DNA from: Ahaetulla prasina
Lineage: Eukaryota; Chordata; Lepidosauria; Squamata; Colubridae
Length of the DNA stretch: 64,000 nt
NCBI RefSeq assembly: GCF_028640845.1
Contig: NC_080546.1
Location: 74,465,551-74,529,550, forward strand
Reading direction: 5' to 3'
The number at the start of each line of letters is the position of its first letter. Positions within the stretch are counted from its first letter, which is position 1. Position numbers and translations under genes: made by a program. Of this stretch, positions 9,796-21,386 are shown one piece after another. The notes under the pieces are model-generated. The model had not been told where the DNA came from and did not search any database. It saw nothing but the letters and a program-made list of their open reading frames with translations.

Positions 9796-9918
9796 CAGGG
9801 TGTCAAACTCGCAGCATCATGGTGGCTTCACATTACTTTTTCCCCTTTGCTAAACTGGGTGTGGGCATGGCCAGCGTGTGATGCATCCGGTCTGCAGGCC
9901 ACGAGTTTGACAGCCCTG
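9796..9918. mobile_element. 123-bp hAT-type MITE, CAGGGTGTCAAACTC termini
   Basis: Starts CAGGGTGTCAAACTC and ends GAGTTTGACAGCCCTG, nearly perfect inverted termini. The flanks are a perfect 8-bp duplication, atctagat, at 9788-9795 and 9919-9926. No coding capacity. Confidence 0.95.
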
Positions 9919-9926
9919 ATCTAGAT

Positions 9927-10292
9927 CTTGACCCTGTCAATATTTTACCTCTTCCTCATCTGAGTATCTTCTAAGGTGAGCATAGCAGCAGCTATTTAGA
10001 GCTGCGGATAAAAGCACATTCTTATATTCTGTTAGATACCTCCTTATTTTTTATTGTATTTTATTGTATTGAATACAAGAGAAGCTTCAGAAGGATATGC
10101 CACAGAAAACAATGCCATCTGCTATCACTGCCCACAATATAATAAGTGCCAAAGAATCACCAGTAAAAAAACAAAAGAAATTTCAAGCACCTTGAGAATA
10201 AGGTAGGGGAAAAAGTATGTTTCACACGGGTACAAAGCAACTGAAAAAAATACAAGTAGGTTTTTAACACGGCATTAATTTGTACAGACTCA
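9927..10292. other. No recognisable feature
   Basis: AT-rich, with a short ATTTTATTGTATT repeat near 10050. Confidence 0.5.
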
Positions 10293-10300
10293 CACATACC

Positions 10301-10700
10301 CGAGGTGGGCTTCAAAAATTTTAGCAAGGGGTTCTCTGCTCGGTTGCTGGGTGGGCATGGCCATGGTGGGTGTGGCTTAGTTAGCCTCCTAAACCATAGC
10401 GGGGGGCATGTTTTTGCCCTCCCTGGGCTCTGGAGGCTTTCCTTGAGTCTTTGGGAGGGTGAAAATGGCTTCTTCAGGCTCCGGGGGCCCTCTGGAGGCC
10501 AGAAACAGGCTTCCGGTGGGCCTGTTTTTCACCCTCCCTGAGTCTCCGCGCATGCCCTGCACTTACCTGCATCCAAAATGGGCCGCGCAGTGACTCCTGG
10601 GAGGGGCAGGGTGGAGTGGGCAGGGATTTGGGGGTTCTCCAAACTGCACAGAATCTTAGCTAGAGATTCTCCCAAACCCCTGCAAACCCCCAGCAGACCA
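10301..10700. mobile_element. GC-rich hAT-like MITE (GTGGGCTTCAAAAATTTT family)
   Basis: Starts CGAGGTGGGCTTCAAAAATT, then AGCAAGGGGTTCTCTGC, GGGTGGGCATGGCCATGG and GGAGGCTTTCCTTGAGTC. The same sequence, inverted, forms 60076-60310 and ends there at CCCACCCCTG, which defines this terminus. The right end is uncertain; AACCCCTGCAAACCCCCAGC near 10690 is my best guess. Confidence 0.65.
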
Positions 10701-11440
10701 TCCATGCTAATAAGCTGTGTCTACAGACAAGACATCATTCTCTCAATGTCTTAGCTATTCTTTATAAGGAGACATCAGCAGAGACAGATAAATAAGAAAA
10801 GCCACTACTGACTAAACAGAAAAATCAACATTTGTTAAAAAGGCTTTGTGATCAAAAAGATTGTCTAGAGAATGATACTGAAAAAAATAAATTAGGAAGA
10901 TGTATAAACAAAGTGCCAGGGAACAGATAACCTTCGCAGATTTTCATTCAGTGTGAAGTACCAAAATTCTCATAACTGCAAGCACCACTGTAAACAACAT
11001 AAAATTGTTTTATTTTGCTACATTTGGCTTTCAAAATATATCGGACGCCTGAGGTAATGTGATCAGAGTTCTGTTTTATAGCGAAACTCCCAAAGTGGAA
11101 GGCACTTGAATAAAATGCAGAGCTTCATTAAAATTCATCTAAGTGAAATCTAAGCAAGAAACAATGCACTTGAACTACAAGCTGTCACTAGTGAAGATTT
11201 AAAGAAAAGGATAAACAAAAGTATGATCTAGAATGTTAATAAAAACCAATTGAGACTGTGTCGAATGGAATACTTTAATGATGAATCAGAGAATGGATCC
11301 CTTTAATTGTATCATGGAGGGAAGGGAATATAATTGACCAGGTATAATGGAAGCTAATATGGAGGGTGGGGTCTTTTGTTGATTTACTTTTAAGAGTAAG
11401 GTCTCTATAGCCCATTAAAGCCAGTGACAAAGGATTCAAC
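10701..11440. other. No recognisable feature
   Basis: AT-rich DNA without ORFs or recognisable repeats. Confidence 0.5.
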
Positions 11441-11444
11441 TATG

Positions 11445-12073
11445 CCTGTGATGGAGAACCTATGTGGTGTCTTCGTCTCCCAAGCCTGGCCTCTTGGCAG
11501 AGAGTGACTCAAGAGTGAGGGGGAAGAGCCGACAGGGCTTCCCTCTGCAGGACCTTCCTCTCTGGCTCGGCTCCATATTCCAGAGGCAGGCCAGGTGGAG
11601 GAGATGACGAGGCCTCTTTCTCCCGCACCTTCCCCCTCCCAGGCAATGCCTCAAGACTCAGCTGCTGACAATCAGTCCTGGTTAAATCCCAGGCACCGCA
11701 GAAAGGAGAGGCGGGAACAACAAAAGAAGGGGTAGGGCAGGCCTAGAGAGTGCTGAGTCACGGAGCCACACCCCACAGGGTATAAAAGCAGGAGGAGCTG
11801 CTCTATAGCTTCTTGTGATGGACAAAAACTGACTCTTGGAAACTTTGGCTGCAATATTTCGAGACTTAGAATTTGGCTTCTGGATTTCTGTTTATTTCTG
11901 AACTCTTGGTTGCTTCAGCAACAAACTGCAGTTACGCTGGTCTGAGGAGATAAGAGAACTTGGCAGGCAATCGCAGGTTCGTTGCCAGAACTGATATCTG
12001 TCGTAGGAGTAAATTGCTGGCAGATATAGTCAGCTCACGTGTCTTCTTGGTTGTGGTTGCGGTGGGACAGAAC
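11445..12073 (+). mobile_element. LTR-like promoter block, candidate solo LTR
   Basis: A GC-richer block in AT-rich surroundings has a TGAGTCA motif at about 11754, GCCACACCCCACAGGG, then TATAAAA at 11781-11787, followed by about 280 bp of pyrimidine-rich leader-like sequence. The organisation resembles the U3-R of an LTR retroelement, or a promoter. I could not fix TG...CA termini, a target duplication, a polyadenylation signal or a primer-binding site, and no gag/pol sequence lies nearby. Confidence 0.3.
11781..11787 (+). promoter_or_regulatory. TATA-box-like element
   Basis: TATAAAA within CCCACAGGGTATAAAAGCAGG, preceded by a CACCC-type box and a TGAGTCA site 20-30 bp upstream. No gene follows; if functional it would serve the putative LTR. 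Confidence 0.35.
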
Positions 12074-12081
12074 AACCTATG

Positions 12082-12265
12082 GCACAAGTGCCCAAAGTGG
12101 CACGTGGAGCCATGTTGCCTGGCATACGCGGCGTCACCCATTCCTCTTCTGGGTTTTTAGTGCTCATGTGTGCACAATGATCAGCTGGCCCTTTTCAGCA
12201 CTCGGTGCCACCCACCCACTCACTCCCTTTTCAGTAGTCGATGCTGAAAAGTTTTGACATCACTG
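12082..12265. mobile_element. hAT-like MITE (GTGCCCAAAGTGGCA family)
   Basis: Starts GCACAAGTGCCCAAAGTGGC and ends GTTTTGACATCACTG. The flanks aacctatg (12074-12081) and aactatgc (from 12266) are near-duplicates. It contains a repeated CTTTTCAGCA/CTGAAAAG pair. Confidence 0.6.
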
Positions 12266-12269
12266 AACT

Positions 12270-12865
12270 ATGCTTTTTATAGATGGGACTGCTGATGTAA
12301 ATGCTATACATTGGGCTGCTCTTGAAAATTATCTGAGAGCTACACTAGTTCAAAATGTAGTGGCACAAGCAGCAATGGGTACTTTACTAGCTGGCTTGCA
12401 GATACATTTCAAGGTGTCAAATGTTATCTTTAAAACCCTTAATGGCATAGGGCCTGACTACTCTTTTTCCTGTTGTTTTGTCCACCCAGTTTGTTCAAGC
12501 AGAGTGGATGTGCACCAGGCCTCTTCCATTATAGGACTTAATGCGATTTGACAGTTCATGAAATCTACAAAGTACACCTTTTCTACTGCAGCTTCTAGCC
12601 TCTGGAACAACATCTGTCCGGGCATATGGATGGCACCTTCTTTCTCGGGGCTTTGAAAAGCCCTTAAAATCTGGCTTTGATCTCACTTCTGGAGTTTATG
12701 TGTTGTAGGAGTTGTTAGCTTTGTTTTAATAGTTGCTGTTAGTCCAGCCTATCTTCTTTTGTTTTGTTTTATTTATGTTTTTAATTGTTTTAATATAATG
12801 TTATATTTTCTAAGCTATCCAGAATCCACTGGGGTGGACAGCTATATTAAATTTAATAAATAATA
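12270..12865 (+). mobile_element. Old, decayed L2-like LINE fragment
   Basis: The frame at 12270-12551 retains faint L2 C-terminal signature words (LQIHFKVSNVIFKTLNGIGP for the usual FKILLLTFKALHGLGP). The 3' end is GCTATCCAGAATCCACTGGG, then AAATTTAATAAATAATAATA, an L2-style hairpin tail. Many stops. A related fragment lies at 58931-59033. Confidence 0.6.
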
Positions 12866-13573
12866 ATAACAGAGCAATAATGAGAAGAATATAATGGCCA
12901 TTAATCTGATGGATTGCAATAATGGAATTAAACCTTTACAGTTAAATTTAAAAGCTATGCACAAGCTTATTACAGTGCTCATTACAAAGGGAAAAAATGT
13001 TAGTATTTCAAGTTAATTCCAAAACATGCTGCTTGGTTAGATCTAGAAATGGTGACAACACTACTTCATTGGGAACATCTTTTGCAGCTTCTCATATCAA
13101 CACAAGCTAAGAGCATCATGACATGACAGAGTTGCCACATTAGGCATGGTTTTTTCCTATAATCTCCCAAAATACTATCCAGATGGACTTAGCTTCAAAG
13201 CTATAATATATAAATAATGTGATTTCTCTTGTATTTTGGGGTTCCTATAATTTTAATTACCCATTCAAATTTCACATATGTGATCATGCTAATTGTGACT
13301 TACTATAACTGCTAAATTTCATTTTTTTTGTATGAATCCTCCTCAGATATATCTTTATTCCCTCCACAGATATGCTACATTCTCAGAGAACCATTGAATT
13401 TAATAAGCATGTTTATATACAGATGGGCATAAAATGTCAAACATAGGAACTGCTAATTGAATTGAATATCACAAAGTTTTTTAATTGATGTTCACAGGCC
13501 TTCTAATTCTGTCTTTATTAGCTGAATTGTGAATTCCATGGAAGTAAGAGAAATAGATGGAAAACTCATAAAT
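12866..13573. other. No recognisable feature
   Basis: AT-rich DNA, apparently unique. Confidence 0.5.
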
Positions 13574-13581
13574 CCCTAGAT

Positions 13582-13857
13582 CAGAGATGGTACTCAGCAG
13601 GTTCTGACCAGTTCTGGAGAACCAGTAGTAGAAATTTTGAGTAGTTCGGAGAACTGGTAAATACCACCTCTGACTGGCCCTGCCCCCATCTATTCTCTGC
13701 CTCCCGAGTTGCAGCTGATGAGGAGGAAATGAGGATTTTGCAGTAACCTTCCCCTGGAGTGGGGACGGGATGAAGATTTTACAGTATCCTTCCCCTGCCA
13801 CACCCACCAAGCCTCACCCACAGAACCAGTAGTAAAAAAAAATGAATCCCACCACTG
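13582..13857. mobile_element. hAT-type MITE of the CAGTGGTG family, copy B
   Basis: Starts CAGAGATGGTACTCAGCAGG and ends TGAATCCCACCACTG. Perfect 8-bp duplication ccctagat at 13574-13581 and 13858-13865. It contains two copies of the internal unit with CTTCCCCTGGAGTGGGGA. Confidence 0.95.
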
Positions 13858-13865
13858 CCCTAGAT

Positions 13866-14399
13866 GTTATGTTACTTAAAAGGGCAAAGGAGAGAAATAA
13901 GATATTTCTATGGGAAGGACTATAAAGCAATATTTACCTGTAAGTTAAATTGCTCTACAACTATTTGTTTTACTTTAAGAAAGTTTCAAACGGACCATAG
14001 TTCCACTTGAAGAGAAATGAAAATTATTTGACACATAAAGAGATAAAGTATCAGAATATTACAAAGTAACATTTCACAAGGGATGTTCCAGTTACATTTC
14101 CCCCCCAACAAAGTGCTTCCCTCTGAAGCAAAGATGTTTGAGGTTTTGAAAGGTTTATAGTTACAAGCCAAGGAAAGTATCAGATTTGGGGGGCGGGGGG
14201 AAGGGGGCAATGGGAAATTTTCCATCCATCCTTCTGAGAAGAGGATAGAGATAGAGATGAAGGTTAAAACAGAGAGAGAGAGAGAGAGACAAGGATGGAG
14301 ATAATTATGATTTCTCCATCTTTTAGCTTTCTGGGCAGGAAAGTTCTCAAATCCATGATTTCATGAAAGCTGTTAAGTGGTTAGTCCTAAATGTCCCCT
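13866..14399. other. Mostly unremarkable, with a (GA)n run
   Basis: An 18-bp GAGAGA run lies near 14272 and a G-rich tract near 14190. Nothing else recognised. Confidence 0.5.
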
Positions 14400-14980
14400 C
14401 CATCTATATTTATAAATGCAAAAACCACTCATGCTGCAATCATGAAATCTCCAGAACAGTAAAGCCTACAAATTTGAAATTTGCCACATATGTTCCTCTT
14501 AGCTTCTAGGTGCTCACTAAGAAAGGTTTTTTTGAAATGACCATCAGAGCATTAGTATTTCCTATATTATGATTAACATGCTCTGATGCTAAGGAGTTCT
14601 ACTTCCCCTCCCCACCTGAAAAGAAATCTGTTCCAAATGCAAAACACAACCAGAGGAGAGGAGTTTCACTTTCAGTTTTACCTTCACAGCAGGAAGCAGC
14701 TTTAATACAGAACACTTGCACTAAGCCACGGCCAGCCTCACACAGCAAATACTGTTTCACTTTCCAAACAGCCCTCTGATGCTAAGGAGTTCTACTCCCC
14801 CTCCTCACCTGAAAATAAATCTGTTCCACACTCTGATGCTAAGGAGTTCTACTCCCCCTACCTACCTAAAAAGAAATCTGTTCCAAATGCAAAACACAAG
14901 CAGAGAAGAGGAGTTTCGCTTTCAGTTTTACTTTTTCTGAGGGAGACAAGGGGATAGGATAGGATAGGATAGGGTTCTGT
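14400..14980 (+). repeat. Unclassified dispersed repeat with three internal units
   Basis: CTCTGATGCTAAGGAGTTCT followed by ACTYCCCCTCC and GAAAAGAAATCTGTTCC occurs at 14580, 14772 and 14831. CAAAACACAACCAGAGGAGA occurs at 14642 and again, with changes, at 14893. The start (ATAAATGCAAAAACCACTC, GAAATCTCCAGAACAG) resembles low-complexity-associated vertebrate repeats, but I cannot assign a class. It ends in a GATAG run near 14960. Confidence 0.55.
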
Positions 14981-15616
14981 GGGGCATGGCTGAGGGAGAG
15001 AAGGGGAGAGGAGAGGCCAATCATAACTACTCTTTAATTTTCAAGCTGTAAATGTCGATTTATCAAGCCCAATCACATAGTTTCATAGTGAAGCACAGAT
15101 ATCCAGTACAGTATATACCTTTGAATTAAATAAGGAAATGGTCTTTAGTTTTTACTTTTACCAGGTTTCTTCTTAAGGAGTTAAACCTGAAAATTCTTCT
15201 TTCTGGATTTATTGTAGTTTCATCATCATCATCATCATCTATAGCATCTTGTCTAATACTTGACAGAAATAATTTACATAGATATGAAAATAGTTTTGGT
15301 CCAAGAATTTTTGTATTCCCACATGATTTTGGAATGCAAAACACTCTATTCTACAAGAATATCTTGAATTTTTAGTTACACAATTCATCTATTTGTTTGT
15401 TGTCTAGTCAGAATACAAACGAAAGTAATTTTCAAAAATGTTACTTGGCAGTACTTGGAAAAGTAGCATTTGAAAACATAATTGTTCCTCAAAGAACTTG
15501 CAAATTATGTAAGTAACTTAGTACAGCTACTGCTAAACTAATGCATTTATTTCTGCACATATTATCATTAAAACCCATTTCTTGCCAATTTTCCTTGATG
15601 ATGCAATTTGCCATAA
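14981..15616. other. No recognisable feature apart from a (CAT)n run
   Basis: A short CATCATCAT run is at 15222-15240. A minus-strand 72-residue frame here contains a poly-Asp stretch from that run and is not a gene. Confidence 0.5.
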
Positions 15617-15624
15617 ATACATAC

Positions 15625-15774
15625 CAGTGGTGGGTTGCTCCCAGTTCTGTCTGGTTCTATAGAACCAGAAGTAAAACTGGAGGGAGGCTCCGCCTAGCTG
15701 CCCTAATGTCATCAGGGGGCTTCTGCGCATGCTCCCGTTGCAAACCGGTAATAAAGTAAGTAGAACCCACCCCG
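15625..15774. mobile_element. 150-bp hAT-type MITE with perfect target duplication
   Basis: Starts CAGTGGTGGGTTGCTCCC and ends AGAACCCACCCCG. The flanks are atacatac on both sides (15617-15624 and 15775-15782). The interior GGAGGCTCCGCC and CGTTGCAAACCGGTAATAAA is shared, inverted, with 16947-17062. Confidence 0.92.
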
Positions 15775-15782
15775 ATACATAC

Positions 15783-16480
15783 ATACATAAACGTTTTGCC
15801 AAAGCAGTTTTTAAAGCTGAACAAAACAAAACCAACAAAACCAACTCATGGTTGTTTAAAAGGACCACAACCTCTTCACATAGCTTGCCAAAACTCATCC
15901 TTCTTCATTCTGATTCTTTTCTATTTATACTTCCAATGTTCCTTGAGAATGCCTTGCTTCAATCTAGTCTCTAGTTAAGCATTGTGGTGTCAGCTCTTCC
16001 TTTTGTCTGAGATGGCATCACAACAATTCAGCCTTCTGCTGTTAGAGATTACACAATAGCTGCTGCTACCTCCACAAAATCTCCTACTGTGACTTTTGTA
16101 ACATAGTACCCTTGAAATATGTTGGTCTAAAAATTCTAGTACTGCCAGACAATAAACCAATTCATTTGAAAGCCACTAGGTTGTGGGGAAAAACTATTTT
16201 AACTTTTTACAATAAAGACCAATTATAATTTATCTCCATCATGCTGAACATGTTATCTATTTCCAAAATGTTCTGGTGATGGCTCTACTAAGCAATATTC
16301 AATGGAATATATATTAAACAAATACAACCCAAAATTCCATGTATAAGAAATAATAAATGAGAACAAGACAACAGTTGATTAGAATGGAAAAACTAAAACA
16401 GGCACTAACCATAGAGACCTCCAAAACAAACTGAGTCACAAACTGTACTTTTATTAAGATTTATCTATGGAGATTCCCAA
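15783..16480. other. No recognisable feature
   Basis: AT-rich, with an AAACAAAACCAACAAAACC run at about 15822. Confidence 0.5.
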
Positions 16481-16499
16481 TCATCCAGGTCATGGTTGC

Positions 16500-16640
16500 C
16501 CCAAAAGTGCTTTTTCATCCAGGCAACTGGATGTTCTGATTTTTCTTTGAAGACGTTTCACTTCTCATCCAGAGCTGAAGAAGCTTCTTGGATGAGAAGC
16601 AAAACATCTTCAAAGAAAAAGCAGAAAGTCCAGTTTTATT
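16500..16640. mobile_element. Penelope-like terminal fold-back (family 3)
   Basis: TCTTTGAAGACGTTTCACTT followed by CTCATCC is repeated inverted as GGATGAGAAGCAAAACATC and TTCAAAGAAAAAGC, around a centre near 16573. The same words occur at 44195-44290 next to Penelope coding remnants. Confidence 0.65.
16575..16606 (+). other. 32-nt hairpin motif, family 3, eroded core
   Basis: CTGAAGA, A, GCTTCT, TGGATG, AGAAGC, then AAAACA. The 6-bp stem is perfect, but the GAAACG block has decayed by two transitions. Confidence 0.5.
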
Positions 16641-16849
16641 AAGATTATTTTTTAAAAAGATTCTTTTAATTTCTTTTTACTGCCCTCCGCTACTGCTTCT
16701 CTTTCTAACAGCATTTAACCTCCATCTGAATGAATGGGGTTCCCATTTAAAAACCAAACTCACTGGGTTATGATCTGAAAAGACCCTTAATCTCTACTTT
16801 ATAAACTTTAGAAGTCAAAGTTTTCCAAATCTAAATCATGTCTATTCAT

Positions 16850-16946
16850 TCTCCCTCCCTCCCTCCCCTTCCTTCCCCTCCCCTCTTTCCCTCCCTCCCT
16901 CCCCCACCCCTCTCTCTCTCTATATATATATAAACACACACACACC
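16850..16946. repeat. Compound CT-rich, (TA)n and (CA)n microsatellite
   Basis: CCCTCCCTCC blocks, then CTCTCTCT, TATATATA and CACACACA in succession. Confidence 0.9.
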
Positions 16947-17062
16947 TTTACTACCGGTTCGCAACAGGGCTGCACACATAAGCTTCCTGATGATGTCCAG
17001 GTCAGTGGGTGGAGCCTCCCACCAGTTTTACTACTGGTTCTTGTGAACCGGTCCTGGCATCA
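16947..17062. mobile_element. Fragment of a CAGTGGTG-family-related MITE
   Basis: TTTACTACCGGTTCGCAAC and GGTGGAGCCTCCCACCAGTT are the inverse of blocks in the 15625-15774 element. No termini or target duplication found. Confidence 0.55.
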
Positions 17063-17109
17063 CAGCGGCCTCACCCTAACCCTTGCTGCGAATTTGACAG
17101 CCTTGCCCT

Positions 17110-17594
17110 AAATCATTTTGAGGAATGAGGCTTCCGAAGTATTACTGATTTGGAGAAGGAATGACAAGAGCAGTTTGGACAACAGAGCAAGGCAACCTTG
17201 GGAAGAAGACCTGGTATGACCAGCAGCTGCCTCACATAAGCCATAACTAGCAAAAGAAGAAGGTGAAGATCAGTGGGATGTGGGAAATCTGTGAAGCACA
17301 GGGGCCATTTGGCCTTTTCAGAACTTTACGGGCCTGGCTGACCGTAATGGAGGCTTAAGGTTGGCATTTGTCAGCTGGCCGTGGTGGTTCGAAATTATTG
17401 TCATAATTTCAAACAGTAGCAAAATGAATGGTCATAGGTGGAGGATCAGATGCACATTCCAGAATGAATATGATACTGTTTGCTTTATTTATTTTTACAG
17501 ATAAAGTACTGTATAAATATTTTGGTGAACTGTCCTGAGGTTTTAGATTGTAAAACTCAGCATATTAATGGAGAATAAATTAAGGCCACCATTT
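17110..17594. other. No recognisable feature
   Basis: Mixed composition, no ORF or repeat identified. Confidence 0.45.
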
Positions 17595-17606
17595 CTTTCT
17601 TTCTTT

Positions 17607-17682
<76 letters not shown>

Positions 17683-17685
17683 TCA
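17595..17685. repeat. (TTTC)n microsatellite
   Basis: About 90 bp of nearly pure TTTC. Confidence 0.97.
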
Positions 17686-17689
17686 CCCT

Positions 17690-19018
17690 GGCTTCTCTCA
17701 TGACATGTTGAATACAATAAACAGAAGTAGCAGGGTACTAATTACCCTAGTAATACAATCCACTTTTTAAATAGTGCAAGTATAAATAATTCATTGAAAA
17801 TGGCTCCTAAAAAAATTAATCTCTGACAATCAAGTTCTGGCAAATCCAGAAGATAATCTTTTCTTTCTAGTAGTTGGATTTCTGAGATTCTCTTTTCATT
17901 ATAAAATATAAGTGCATTACTTCTACTTGAGACAGTTTAGATTATTAAAAAATGGCAGAGGGTATCATATGTCTACTTGTGCTTATTTGAGGTGGTAAGG
18001 CAGGGCCAAACAGAAAGAAATGCAGATGTTTCATATTCATGGAATAAAACTTCAATGATCTTCCTGATAGGAATAGTCCAAAACAGCAATGAAGAGTTTT
18101 TAGAAAATGTGAATTGGCCATTCCAGTCACTGACTATTATTTGGAAAAAAAAAATCTTCTCTATAAAAATTGTATTTTGATTATGTCATTATATTTGATT
18201 ATTTCACTATTTCCTATGAAGAAAAAACAATACAGAATTTAAAATGTTACCCATGCTTCCTGGTAACTTAATCTCAAAATTAAAACAAAAGACTTTCATG
18301 TTAGAGCTGTAAAAAGAAAAGCCAAAGACGAACGACTGATTTCATGTACATATGTTGAAGAAAGACAAAATTTCTTCATAACCTACATGTTAGAGGCCCC
18401 ATTTGTTAATGCTTGAATGATTCATCTAAACTTTGTATGCAATCTGTTTTCCATTACTTACAAGGAATGAATAGCATTACTGAGCAGAGAAATACTACAG
18501 TGCAGAAAAGAAAAGGTAGAAACAGTACCTAGATCCCAGTTCCAAATGTTTACTTGCAAATAAATATGCAAATATTTGTGCATAACCCATGTGATATTAA
18601 TTACTTATTATGCATAAAGACTAAAGTAGAACTGCACAATTTGTAGCCTGAAGAAGGTTAGCACCCACCCACCTCCTAGAAGAATGAAATATTTTATGAA
18701 AAAGGCAGAATATTATATTTCTCTGGATGAGAAAAGGAGAAACATGTTTTTAAAGACAAAGCAGCTCCTTGCCCCCGCTTTCAGATCGAGGGTGATGGGA
18801 TTAAGACATGGCCCTCAGGACATGAGAGGATTAGTCCTCTACCCATCTAACGGCAGGGCTCACTGCATTGCAAAATCATCTGAGGACATTACATCAGCCC
18901 ACAATTCAACCAGACCTATCTTGGACAAGCTCCTAGGATTGCACATGACCCCTACAGCAGCCAATGTGATACCTGCCCTTGCACAGGAACAGGAAGCTCT
19001 AGGGCAGGGCCCAAGAAA
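17690..19018. other. Probable unique sequence, no gene seen
   Basis: The 18684-19310 open frame crosses the GTCT/ATCT array and has no domain. Its N-terminal 110 residues are unlike anything I recognise. Confidence 0.5.
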
Positions 19019-19146
<128 letters not shown>

Positions 19147-20095
19147 CCTCCATGTGGTCAGCTACCCAGGACTCCAAAACCATGTGGTCCTGTTCACCAT
19201 TACACCATCCTTCCAAGCAGTCTCTGTGTTTCCAGTGTCTTTCTCCCCACTTGGAACTGAACCCAGATGGACATTTCTTCCAACAAGTCGATAAACATAA
19301 TGCATCTTAGCCATCATATTCAGAAGCCCTTGAGATCTTTCCCCTGGTTTTGTAGTTTATTGAATCGGTAAAATAAAATGAGTCTCATCAAGCATGTACC
19401 AGGCTGTTATATGTTGCTGGGAAGTTGCATCTGACTTGAAGGACCACAAGTTGTAAATGCCTGGACTAGACGGATGTAGCTTTCATTGAGATCAATAATC
19501 TAGTACAGAATTCATTTCCTATTCCAACAGAGCAAAGCAATGCCGGATGGGGAATTCCAATTGTTGAAGCCCACACATGGTCAAGTTGCCAAGGTTGAGT
19601 TACACGGATGTAGAACAATATAGATTTAATGCTTTAGCAAGACTGTATCTGCAATTTAGATGAGATTCAAAAAAATGTTTTCAGAGAGCAAATCAGGAAA
19701 AATTTAGTATTAAATATGGAACATAAGCAGGTAACAAAGGTTATTATTTTCTCTGAATTTTGGATGCATATTCAATGTTCATAGGGAATTGGCTGCAGTT
19801 GCTTCTGTATTTGGTTCTTATTGATCTAAGATGGGGACATTAATTATGGATTTCCCAGAGACACAGCATTAATGTATTAAAAATGCAAACATCTTTTTAT
19901 CTTTATGCTTGTCATGCAGCTTGAAGAAGAGTTATATTAGCTCATTTGCTTGAATTTTTGAACTACAATTTTTATTTTAAATAGTCTTAATAAAAATATG
20001 TTTCATTACTCTGGCATGGTAATATGCATTTATGTTGTGCTAAAAAGTATGTTATTTTATTGTTTCCAAACATATTATTATTTAATTATTAAATT
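19147..20095. other. No recognisable feature
   Basis: AT-rich, apparently unique. Confidence 0.5.
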
Positions 20096-20112
20096 ATTAT
20101 TTACTTTATTCA

Positions 20113-20493
20113 TTAAACATGAAACTCAGTCAACTGAACATTCAAAAATGTATCACAAATACCACTGACTGGTGCTAATGGTTCATATGGGTTGCTGCCA
20201 GCATCCAAGGTATCAACCGAGTACCTTCTTAAGATGTACGATGTTCCAAATAGCACAGTTTTTTGCAGTTCCACTGCTGTTATTGCAGGAAGCTGCAATT
20301 GATTGATGAATCTTATAAAATTCCCCATTATCCCGATAACAATGGGCATCACTGTTATATGTTTCATCCACAGCCGTGTAGTTTCGATGGCCCAGTCATG
20401 ATATTTCATGATTTTTTCCAGTTCTTTTTCTTTGACTCTGGCATCTCCTGATACCGCGATGTCAAAAAAGTTGTACGTTTCAGTTTTTGACAA
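20113..20493 (-). pseudogene. R4-type endonuclease-region remnant
   Basis: This 126-residue frame reads TYNFFDIAVSGDARVKEKE, EKIMKYHDWAIETTRLW, then VMPIVIGIMGN and LQKTVLFGTSYILRRYS. The IIDxAxPGDxRVxEKExEKIxKYxDL and LLQKTxLLGTARILRK words are the familiar C-terminal signature of R4/Dong-like elements, and the first Asp of FFDIAVSGD lies in the restriction-like nuclease core. Two minus-strand stops separate it from the upstream piece at 20730-21035. The last 20 residues before the stop (EPLAPVSGICDTF onward) are element-specific. Confidence 0.75.
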
Positions 20494-20729
20494 CTGTGAT
20501 ATCTGGCGTGTTGTGTTCCAAATGATGATCCGTCTATATTCAAAAGTCCCACAAGATCTTCACCTTCTCATTTTCTATAACTTTTTCCACTTTCTGTTCC
20601 CATGAGAAGTAAGTCGTATTTTTTACATAATGACCAGTGGATTAATTTACCAACTTGGTCATGTCTAGCTTTGTAATCAGTTTGTGCAATTTTGCTGCAT
20701 TCACATATTAAAAGTGAAACAGTTTCGAC

Positions 20730-21035
20730 TTAGTTGTTGCAAAGTTGGGAGTTTGGCTTGTTGATGGATTTTTGTAACTTTGCTTTCATGGCGTTAGTTT
20801 GTAGCACTTCTTGAGCAGTGAGTATTAAATCTTCTGTTTCTTCCTTGATGGTTCCCATCTTAAGCCATGCCCATGTAAAGTTGTCATCACATTTTTCTTC
20901 AATGTTTTTCAAGTGCTGTCCATGCAAATCTTTGGATTTCCATCTATTTAATTTGTCATCCAGCTGTTTTTCCTTATATTCTGCCTTTGTTTCTGTTGTT
21001 TTTATAATGTTCTCCATTTTCACAGCCTGCAGCAA
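20730..21035 (-). pseudogene. R4-type polyprotein remnant, zinc-knuckle-proximal region
   Basis: Reads KQLDDKLNRWKSKDLHGQHL, then WAWLKMGTIKEETEDLILTA and QEVLQTNAMKAKLQKSINKP, matching the RWxxKxLHGQxxR...WLxxGxLKxETExLIxAAQDQALxTNxxKxxI segment that precedes the CCHC and endonuclease in R4/Dong-like elements. It ends at a stop where the zinc knuckle should follow. Confidence 0.75.
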
Positions 21036-21058
21036 TTATTCTGTACTTTGGTTCACAT

Positions 21059-21336
21059 CAGAGGTGGGTTTCAGCAGATTCTGACCAGTTCTGGAGAACC
21101 GGTAGTGGAAATTTTGTGTAGTTCAGAGAACCAGTAGTAAAACTTCTGACTGGCCCCATCTATTCTCTGCCTCCCAAGTCAGGAGGAAATGGGGATTTTG
21201 CAGTAATCTTCCCCTAGATTGGGGAAGGAATGGAGATTTTGCAGTATCCTTCCCCTGCCACGCCCACCAAGCCCTGCCACGCCCACCAAGCCACACCCAC
21301 AGAACTGGTAGTAAAAGTTTTTGAAATCCACCACTG
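21059..21336. mobile_element. hAT-type MITE of the CAGTGGTG family, copy C, nested in R4
   Basis: Starts CAGAGGTGGGTTTCAGCAG and ends TTGAAATCCACCACTG, with a perfect 8-bp duplication gttcacat (21051-21058 and 21337-21344). Removing it rejoins the R4 sequence. It contains a doubled CCACGCCCACCAAGCC word. Confidence 0.96.
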
Positions 21337-21386
21337 GTTCACATAATCATTCATACTTAGTTTTTCTTCTTCTACAGTTTTAAATT

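Larger units (their letters stand above)
20096..21386 (-). mobile_element. R4-clade LINE, 5'-truncated, split by a MITE
   Basis: A minus-strand non-LTR element of the R4 (Dong-like) group. Two reading-frame pieces encode the C-terminal part, which in this clade holds a restriction-enzyme-like endonuclease rather than an APE nuclease. The 3' UTR ends CATGTTTAATGAATAAAG. A 278-bp MITE (21059-21336) splits its upstream part. Frame breaks between the pieces show that it is inactive. Two more units carrying the same 3' end follow directly. Confidence 0.75.
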
